A DNA stretch of 64,000 bases from Cavia porcellus (Eukaryota > Chordata > Mammalia > Rodentia > Caviidae), in the NCBI RefSeq assembly GCF_034190915.1, contig NW_026947484.1, positions 190,272,982 to 190,336,981 of the forward strand, written 5' to 3'. Every line of letters starts with the position of its first letter. Position 1 is the stretch's first letter. Positions 56,875 to 64,000 of this stretch are shown here, in pieces. Below the pieces are notes generated by a model. The model searched no databases, was not told the origin of the DNA, and worked only from the letters and a program-made list of their open reading frames with translations. The position numbers and the translations under genes were made by a program.

Positions 56875-57188
56875 CCGCAGTTTTTGGCCCCCCTCCCAAG
56901 GATGCCTGTGGGTTAGTTCTTGGATGCAGCAGCACAATCTTAAAAGGGTTACAAATTGTCCCAGGAGTCATAGAGAATGACTATACTGGTGAAATTGTTG
57001 TCATGGCATCCTCTATCTCTGGCCTAATTTCCATTAGTCAAGGACAACATATTGTTCAATTGGTGCTATTGCCTTTAGTCCAAACTCCTAATGCAGCTGC
57101 GGCTTCCTATAGGGGAAATTCTTCCCTTGGGTCTTATATTGGGCTCAATTTATTTCCAAAGATAAACCTCTATGGCTTTGTTGCTTAA
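56875..57188 (+). pseudogene. pro: dUTPase domain of pro, N-terminally deleted
   Basis: The frame shows dUTPase motifs 2 to 5 in order: GCSSTILKG, PGVIENDYTGEI, a QLVLLP stretch and a Gly/Ser-rich end. Motif 1 is lost in the gag deletion, and Arg of the usual RSS is Cys. dUTPase upstream of protease in one pro frame is characteristic of betaretroviruses. A frameshift near 57165 separates it from protease. Confidence 0.85.
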
Positions 57189-57597
57189 TGGGAAAAGTTT
57201 CTCAGGGCTCATAGATACAGGTGCTGATGTAACAGTCATTAGAAAGGAGGACTGGCCACCCACATGGCCCTTAGAAACCACTATGCATTTGCAAGGGATT
57301 GGACAATCCAAAAATCCACAATGTAGTGCTAGTCTACTTACCTGGAAAGATAAAGAAAACAATCAAGGACACATACAACCCTATATTGTGGAAGGGATAC
57401 CCCTTAACTTGTGGGGTAGAGATTTGCTAACTCAAATGGGGATGATGATGGGCAGCCCTAATAATATAGTCACCAAACAAATGCTCACTCAGGGATTCCT
57501 TCCTAATCAAGGTTTAGGTAAACAGGGCTCAGGCATTAAAGTTCCTATCTCCCCAACCCCAAACCCCTCTAGAATAGGCCTAGGCCATTTTCAATAG
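57172..57597 (+). pseudogene. pro: Retroviral aspartic protease with C-terminal G-patch
   Basis: The frame contains LIDTGADVTVI, so the catalytic DTGA motif is intact, then a flap region and NLWGRDLL near the end of the protease fold. It is followed by QGLGKQGSGI, a G-patch, which betaretroviral proteases carry at the C-terminus. The frame ends in a TAG at 57595-57597 near the pro/pol boundary. Confidence 0.88.
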
Positions 57598-58938
57598 GGG
57601 TCATTGACACTCCTGCAGCCCATGAAAAAGAGATTACCTGGTTGTCAGACAAACCTGTTTGGGTCGATCAACGGCCCCTTACCTTTGAAAAGCTTACAGC
57701 CGCACAGCAGCTGGTGGAGGACCAGTTAGATGCAGGCCACATTGTCCCTAGTGATTCCCCTTAGAACACACCTATCTTTGTTATTTGAAAAAAGTCAGGG
57801 AAATGGAGGCTGCTATAAGACCTTAGGGCAATAAATAAGACCATGGTCTTAATGGGACCCCTACAGCCAGGCCTCCCTTCACCCAGTGCCATTACCCTGG
57901 GATTTTTAAAAATTGTCATAGATCTTAAAGATTGCTTTTTTTCTATTCCCTTACATCCAAATGACCAAAAGCATTTTGCCTTCAGTCTCCCATCAATTAA
58001 TTTTAGAGCCCCTATGCAAAGATTTCAATGGCGAGTCTTACCACAAGGGATGGCTAACACCCCCACACTATGCCAGTCTTTTGTCACTGACACAATACAG
58101 CCAGTTAGAAATCATTGGCCAAATATATATATCTCCCATTATATGGATGACATCCTCTTGGTGGGAGAGAGTCAAGACCAGACTTTACAGTGTTACCAGG
58201 TACTACAAGCTGCCTTACAAAAGGCTGGGCTTCAAATAGCCCCTGACAAGGTCCAGCTTACTGACCCATATACATATTTGGGTTTTCAGTTGCAAGGCAC
58301 TCAGGTGTTTTCTCTAAAGCCTCAACTAAGACTTGATGGCCTTAAGACACTTAATGATTTTCAAAAGCTTCTAGGTGATATTAGTTGGCTTTTACCCTAT
58401 TTAAAATTGACCAAACATGATCTACCACCCCTTTATGAGGTCCTCCGAGGAGACATTGACCCAACTTCCCCCCGAGAGCTTACACCCAATGCTAGAAAAA
58501 CACTCCATACAGTAGAAGAGGCTATCACTCAACAAACTGTCTCCTTCATAGATTATAATAGGCCACTACAATATCTCATTTTTAATACAAAACTCTCCCA
58601 CAGCAGTATTGTGGCAACAAGCTCCTCTTATGTGGCTTCAGCTGTCAGTCTCCCCAAAGAGAGTATTATTGCCTTACTACCAAGCAGTCTCTGGCCTGAT
58701 AATTCAAGGCAAAAGGCTTAAAAAATGTTATTTTAAAAAGGAACCAGATGTCATCATTCAACCCATCACCAAAGATCAAGTGGACTGGCTACTCCAGACC
58801 ACTGAGGCATGGCCTATTGCTATAGCCTCATTCTCAGGGACCACTGATAACCATTACCCTCCAAATAAGTTGATTGATTTTTGCTACCCATCACCCGTTC
58901 ATATTCCCCAAGATTACAGCCTTACAACCTCTTCCTGA
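57591..58938 (+). pseudogene. pol: Reverse transcriptase (pol)
   Basis: Betaretroviral RT. The first roughly 250 bp carry three in-frame stops (near 57762, 57788 and 57816). From 57843 the frame is open for 292 codons with LPQGMANTP and an intact YMDD catalytic motif (about 58140-58151). It ends at 58721. The thumb/connection part continues in another frame (about 58680-58900), showing a frameshift. Confidence 0.9.
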
Positions 58939-59458
58939 TGCCCCAGTGTTAATCACTGATGGTTCCTCCTCCAGCAGGGCTGCTTATGTAGCACAAAACA
59001 GTGTTTTTACCCTCCAGACAGATATATCATCCGTACAGTTGGCAGAACTACAGGCTATTCTTACAGTTTTTACTGCTTACCTTGATCAACCCTTCAATTT
59101 GTTTACTAATAGTGCCTATCTCGCTCAGTCTGTTCCATTATTAAAAACTGTTGCAACCATAAGCCATGCCTCCCCAGCTGCAAACCTATTCAGGCAATTA
59201 CAGGACATGATTCGGCTTCGCAGTCATAAGTTTTTCATTGGCCATTTGCGAGCTCATTCTGGCCTCCCAGGTCCCCTTGCTCAGGGAAATCATTTGGCTG
59301 ATATTGCCACATTGACACAGGTATTCATGACCCATTTTGAGCCCACAGAAGGCTCTAAGTTATTGGGGCCCAACAGACTCATCAGTTACACAACCTCAAT
59401 GCTCAAACCCTTCGCCTCCTCCACAACATTACTCGGGAACAAGCCAGACAAATTGTAA
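58920..59458 (+). pseudogene. pol: RNase H domain and start of integrase (pol)
   Basis: RNase H motifs: LITDGSSS (first Asp), LAELQAIL (Glu), NLFTNSAYL (the usual TDS reads TNS, so one catalytic Asp is lost) and HSGLPGPLAQGNHLAD. Another frameshift separates it from RT. The integrase HHCC region follows after about 59340, partly out of frame (NCPSCAVH near 59462). Confidence 0.85.
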
Positions 59459-60190
59459 AAAATTGCCCCTCTTGTGCTGTTCATTTGCCTATTCAACACC
59501 TGGGAGTCAACCCAAGAGGTTTAATCCCCAATGCCTTGTGGCAGATGGATGTCACTCATTTTAATGAATTTGGCAACTTAAAATATATAAATGTAATTGT
59601 TGATACATACAGCAGTTTCATCTTTGCCACACTCCACACTGGAGAGGCTACTAAACATATTATAGCCCATATGCTATCAGCTCTCTCGGTTCTGGGATGT
59701 CCCCAACAACTTAAGACTGACAACGGCCCAGGCTATACTAATACCTCCTTTGCCAAATTTTGTAAGTGCCTTAATGTTTTCCACACCACGGGTACACCTT
59801 ACAATCCTCAAGGACAATATATTATTAAACGTGCACATTGCTCCCTCAAATCCACTATAGATAAAATAAAAGGAAAAACCTGGTACTCAACCCGAGGGCC
59901 TCCTAGAAATATTCTCTCACATGCTCTCTTTATTTTGAATTTTCTATCCCTGGATGCCTCAGGCTGCTCAGCAGCATCTCGTTTCTGGCACACACAGACA
60001 GCAACACAATTTGCATCTGTGCTATAGAGAGATCCCCTAACCAACACATGGAATGGCCCTGACCCAGTCCTCATCTGGGGACAAGGCTCTGTGTGCATTT
60101 ACTCCAAACAGGAAAAAGGAGCTAGATGGCTCCCCAAACAGCTTATAAAACAAGTAGACAGCCCTTCATCGAGGACCCTATGTGACACCC
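59458..60190 (+). pseudogene. pol: Integrase (pol)
   Basis: Core domain: LWQMDVTHF (first Asp), KTDNGPGYT (second Asp), and PQGQYIIKRAH, where the third catalytic residue Glu has become Lys, so it is inactive. The frame stops at 60025-60027. The C-terminal DNA-binding part (WNGPDPVLIWGQGS) continues in frame beyond the stop to about 60190. Confidence 0.88.
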
Positions 60191-60238
60191 AGGAATAACA
60201 TCCTCTCCTGAGGCACAATCCCCTGTGTTCTCTTACAG

Positions 60239-61470
60239 ATGGTGCAACCTCTCAAAACCTTATGGACCATTGTGGGACTTTTGACACAACTACATCTAAC
60301 AGATAGCAACCCCCATCAACCCTGGAAATGGGAGCTTAGCTGCTGGAACGAACAAGAGACGGTTTGGACTTGGGTAGGATCAGGAAGTCCATGGTTTGCG
60401 CCCACACCCTGTTGATTCTTTCTGCGGCTCCAATGTCCCAGACAAAGTCAATTCTACCTTTGTCCTGCAGCAACAGGGGGCAGATCATATTGTAATTCCC
60501 TGGGAGAATATTTTTGTGCTCGTTGGGGCTGCGAAACAGTTGCAACAGGATGGCAACCCACCTTCCCCGATAAACACCTTAAACTGACATGGGGGCTGCC
60601 GAGGTGCAGCCTAGATGACTACCCACTGGCCAATCAAAGACCCTGTCAGGTTCTAAACGTCACTGTCACCACTCCTGAGGACCCTGGCTGGCTGACAGGA
60701 CACACCTGGGGACTTCGAGTCTGTGGGTCAGGCAAAGATAGGGGAAATCTTATTCTCATAAAACAGGTTCCCCTACAGGTTTCATCTGCACCCACAGGCC
60801 CAAATCTTGCTCTAAAGCCAAAATACAATCCAAATCCAAAATACAATCAGTCTAATACAGATCCTGTTACTGCTGTTCAAACAACCACAGTAAGTCACCC
60901 AATCATAAGCCTTTCTCAAGCCCCCCCCCACACCAGGTAGATCACATACCTGCCCCTCAATATTCACATTCTAACCTATTCAGCTTGATTAAAGGGGCAT
61001 ACACACCTTTAAATCATACCCAACCTGATCTCACCCAATCCTGTTGGTTATGCTTGGCTGCTCCTCCCCCATCTTATGAAGGTAAGGCCCTCAATTTAAC
61101 CTTTAACAGTTCTTCTAGCTCATCTGCCTGTGACTGGGGCAATCACCACAAGCTGACTCTCCCTGATGTCTCAGGTAGAGGGATCTGTCTTGGGGACTCC
61201 AGCCGTCCATCAGCACTGGCAGCATGACTCTGTGCCCAGCTTCATTCAGAATTCAAGCCAAATAATTACCTCGTTCCACCCCCAGAAACGTCTTGGGCCT
61301 GCAATTTTGGCCTCTAACCCTGTATAGCAACCACTGTTTTTAACAAGTCTGCAGATTTTTGTGTTCTTGGATAGGTTTTTCCTCGCATAACATTCCACCC
61401 AGGAGACTACTATCTCCAGGCATCGCAGACTGGCTATATATACAAGAGAGAACCTGCAACACTCACCTTA
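60239..61470 (+). pseudogene. env: Env surface subunit, gammaretrovirus-like
   Basis: A likely start ATG at 60239 follows TTCTCTTACAG, a good subgenomic splice acceptor. The first frame runs 58 codons with a hydrophobic leader, then a TGA near 60413. The rest is scattered over other frames. Downstream, 60985-61227 is the conserved SU C-terminal part with CWLC (the CXXC disulfide-exchange motif of gammaretroviral and type D Env), YEGKALNLTF and HKLTLPDVSGRGIC, with several N-glycosylation sites. Confidence 0.85.
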
Positions 61471-62070
61471 GCTGTATTACTAGTGTTAGGAGTCGCAACG
61501 GGAATAGGAACAGGGACTACAGCTCTAGTGTTGGGAAATCAGCATCTAGCTCAATTACAGGCAGCAGTAGATCAAGATTTAAAAGAAATAGAAACATCTG
61601 TGGTGGCTTTACAAGCATCTCTGACGTCTTTATCTGAGGTAGTCCTACAAAATAAAAGAAGACTAGACCTCCTATTTATGAAGGAGGGTGGCTTATGTGC
61701 TGCTCTCAAAGAAGAATGCTGTTTTTATGCCGACCACTCAGGAGTCGTCAGAGAGTCCATGACTAAACTAAGAGAGCACCTCAAAGAGAGAGAAAAGGAG
61801 TGCCTCGGAGAAATGACTTTCTCTTCCATGTGGGGGGGGTCTCTTCCCTTACATTGCCCCCCTCTTGGGACCCCTGGCTGCTTGCTACTCCTTACTGTAG
61901 GCCCTTGTATTTTCCAGAGGATCGTGACATTCCTTAATAACAGGATTGATGCATTTATGGCAAAGCCCATTCAGCTACATTACCATCAATTGGAGATGGC
62001 AAAACAACAAATTTATCGGGAAAGAACATCTACCGCTGGTCCACATAATGATGTGGCCCCAATGCCCTGA
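61470..62070 (+). pseudogene. env: Env transmembrane subunit
   Basis: An open frame to 62070 holds the whole TM in order: a Gly/Ala/Val-rich fusion-peptide-like segment (about 61480-61540), heptad repeats, the conserved immunosuppressive-domain region (about 61650-61715), CX6CC (about 61700-61727), and a hydrophobic span near 61860-61960 that looks partly altered. This is the gammaretroviral/type D pattern. Other betaretroviruses such as MMTV lack it. TM is the least damaged gene of the provirus, but SU is broken, so no Env can be made from one frame. Confidence 0.88.
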
Positions 62071-62265
62071 GGCACTGGACAGGCAGCCAGAGATGGGCAA
62101 CTAGGACACATATTTAACACCATTGACCACCTAAGACAGGCACAGGACCAACTGCTGTCCTGCAGGCCCACGATGGGTAACGCTTGTTTGGGTACATATG
62201 AAGAGTCCTTGACCCAAGACAGGCGCTGTTCTCACAGGGCCTGCCATACTCCTAAAAAATATAAC
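62071..62265 (+). other. Provirus 3' untranslated segment
   Basis: Between the TM stop and the polypurine tract. No accessory gene seen. Confidence 0.6.
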
Positions 62266-62278
62266 AAAAAGGAGGAGA
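62266..62278 (+). other. Polypurine tract
   Basis: AAAAAGGAGGAGA directly abuts the TG of the 3' LTR. Confidence 0.9.
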
Positions 62279-62626
62279 TGTAGGGAGCGGCATATCTCAC
62301 TGCTGCCACCTTATCTCGCCCTCCTGTGGGCCTCTGCCACGTCCGCCTACATTTCCCATGATCCTCATGTCTGCCCACATTACCCATAATGCTCTCCTGC
62401 TTACGTCATATATCCGGATGTGATGATGACCTATCAGATAACACTCCGTGCCTTCTTCCTGCCCCACTGGCCCGCCTCCACCCTATATAACTTGTAGCCA
62501 TTTTAAGAACAAACGAGACTTGAATGGAATCCCGCCTTGTCTCCATCTCTCTTTTCTCTTGCCCAGGCCCCCATCCCTGTCCCCTCTCCAGGCGAGGACC
62601 ACGGCCTTGATCCGCGGGCTGGATCA
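62279..62626 (+). repeat. Provirus 3' LTR
   Basis: 348 bp. Single TATA-type box at about 62483. The poly(A) signal present in the 5' LTR reads AACAAA here (about 62509). Ends GGATCA followed by the TAAAAC duplication. Confidence 0.92.
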
Positions 62627-63158
62627 TAAAACCAGAGTATAAGGTGTTCTATAATGGTTACTGTGTTGTCTTTTGTTATCTTCAATGAAATTGTCTATAT
62701 CATAAGGCATAGTATAATTGAATATAGCAGTACATAACAATATTAATAAAAACAAAACACTGTAGAGAGTGTAAAACTTCAAAAGCAGGTAATAATCAAA
62801 CCAGAGTGGGTATCCCAGTGAATCTTGTCATCTTCAGTGTAGTTGCCTGTACTCTCAGACTTGATATTATCAATCATAAAATATTTGAATAAAATCTGTT
62901 AATACAAAATAGCAATCTAACAAACCAGATTCAACTAAGATCAGTCATGATAAAACCGTGTAAGTTATACAGGGCTTCACATTAAGTTAAGAGGATTAAG
63001 GATGATTACCATTCTATATCCTGTTATTTTTGGATAGCTGTTTGTGCCCTCAAATCTAGTACAAATAGACAAACAGGAACAGAATATAATCCATCTAAAA
63101 AGAGCGATGTGAACAATGTGGGTTTTAAATCCTCATACACTATTAACAATATCCTCTG

Positions 63159-63499
63159 TGTCTTAGTTACTTTATGCTCGTTGCTGAGACAAAATACCTG
63201 ATGCCCAAGTTGGGAAAGGAAAGGTTTATTTCTTACAGTTTTTGGAGGTTTCAGTCCACACTCAGTTGGCTCCAAGACAGGAGGGCATGGCGGGACCGCA
63301 GTTCATGGCGGCCGCCCACAGCGAGTTCAAACCAGCAAAGAGAAAAACATACCTTCTTCTTGCCATTACATTACATCCTGGCTCCACCCCTATGTGGGTG
63401 GAGCACTGACACCATCAATCCAAGCACTATACAATGAACCATCACAAATGAACAATGCAAACTCATGAGTCCTGGAGGACACAAACACAAACCATGACA
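63159..63499 (-). mobile_element. Solo MaLR LTR
   Basis: 341 bp. The + strand starts TGTCTTAGTTAC and ends CATGACA, the reverse complement of the LTR type at 47632-47976. Flanked by the perfect 5 bp duplication CTCTG (63154-63158, 63500-63504). Inserted in HAL1-like copy 3. The paralogous uninterrupted site is near 44497 in copy 2. Confidence 0.88.
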
Positions 63500-64000
63500 C
63501 TCTGCCTTCTTTTTTTAGACTATTCCTCCCCTTTCACTCCCATAGGGTTCTGCACATTTTGGGTCCCATCAACTCCCTCAGTTTTTAGATTGGTGGGGGG
63601 GGGCAACCTACTATTTACCTAACAACCTCTGAACCTTCTCATTCCTGGACTTGATCTCAAGTTGTATTCCTTTACCTATGAAGGCTTCAAGGTTTTCCTT
63701 CTTTATAGCTAACTAGTTCTCTATTGCACATAAGTGTCCTGTCTTTTCCAACCTATCTGCAGGTGCTGGTTGAGTTTCCCCTATTTCTCTCTAGTTCCCT
63801 GTCCCATAGTGCCTTGTTTTCTCATATTTGGTTTTTAGTCCATAAACCCTTTTTCAGGTTAATTATATTTCCTATACAGAGCATCTCAGTGGACCCTGCC
63901 TCCTGATCTACTCTGCCTGTGTTTCTTTCTTTTCTTTTTTTAGTGTATCAAGGCCATCTATGTTAGAGATTATAACCAACTTTTCTATCTCATTTCTGCT

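Larger units (their letters stand above)
56001..62626 (+). mobile_element. Betaretrovirus-type provirus with gammaretrovirus-like env
   Basis: 6626 bp provirus in HAL1-like copy 3, flanked by the perfect 6 bp duplication TAAAAC (55995-56000, 62627-62632). LTRs start TGTAGG and end GATCA. Order: 5' LTR, tRNA-Lys1,2 type primer site, matrix, [large gag deletion], dUTPase, protease, G-patch, RT, RNase H, integrase, env (SU, TM), polypurine tract, 3' LTR. The pro-pol layout and 6 bp duplication are betaretroviral, while Env is of the gammaretroviral kind (CWLC and CX6CC motifs), as in type D viruses. The LTRs differ by about 20-24 substitutions over some 345 bp (about 6-7%, counted by eye). Every gene carries stops or frameshifts, so the copy is defective. 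Confidence 0.9.
55389..64000 (-). mobile_element. HAL1-like retrotransposon, copy 3, partial, with two insertions
   Basis: Minus strand. The 3' end is near 55389 (poly-T then TTTATTTTAAAGAGG on +). The body continues to 56000, resumes at 62633 after the provirus, and runs past the right edge, where 63930-64000 aligns with 44880-44940 of copy 2, just before ORF1. So the window holds only its ORF2-less 3' part. A solo MaLR LTR sits at 63159-63499. Confidence 0.75.

Noticed and set aside
61470..62070. Co-opted (syncytin-like) env
   Set aside because: TM is open, but SU is broken by stops and frame changes, so this locus cannot encode a complete Env.

Overview
The window is nuclear DNA of a rodent. 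The evidence is the SINE population: 7SL-derived B1-like elements, tRNA-derived ID-like elements with readable A and B boxes, and B1 plus ID dimers. The ID consensus differs from the mouse/rat type and suggests a non-murine, possibly guinea-pig-related lineage, but I cannot fix the species. Only one functional host gene is clearly present.

Host gene. SLC25A51, the mitochondrial NAD+ carrier, lies on the + strand with its whole 297-codon coding sequence in one exon (29726-30619). A CpG-rich block at about 14.83-15.53 kb is the likely promoter and untranslated exon 1. A strong donor at 15138 and an acceptor ending at 29684 imply a 14.5 kb intron packed with SINEs, an old L1 tail and a short retroelement. 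The 3' UTR probably runs through several AATAAA signals between 30.8 and 33.8 kb.

Left flank (1-14.8 kb). This holds a decayed class I endogenous retrovirus (ERV) on the + strand (pol from RT to integrase, about 0.36-2.8 kb), many SINEs, and a full-length 3.1 kb LINE-1-derived element (9541-12660, minus strand) with a perfect 16 bp target duplication. This element has an L1 ORF1 but no ORF2, so it is a half-L1 (HAL1-like).

Right flank (35-64 kb). This is a heap of nested transposons. An old L1 3' end is interrupted by an ID SINE, which is itself interrupted by an 805 bp LTR. A class I ERV with a tRNA-His type primer site (minus strand, 40059-51526) is split by a second HAL1-like element (43402-46835) and a complete MaLR retrotransposon (47632-49795). 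Then come a Tigger-like MITE and a hAT/BED-type transposase-derived pseudogene (about 52.9-55.4 kb) split by a short retroelement. Last is a third HAL1-like element (from about 55.39 kb past the right edge), which carries a 6.6 kb provirus (56001-62626) and a solo MaLR LTR.

Most interesting. (1) The 6.6 kb provirus joins betaretroviral gag-pro-pol (tRNA-Lys1,2 type primer site, dUTPase, G-patch, 6 bp duplication) to a gammaretrovirus-like env, the layout of type D retroviruses. Most of gag is deleted and every gene is broken. (2) The HAL1-like elements, and a second shorter family without ORF1, share a 3' module of degenerate tandem units of about 140-150 bp. Five copies lie in this one window, on both strands. 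All retroviral reading frames seen here are decayed.
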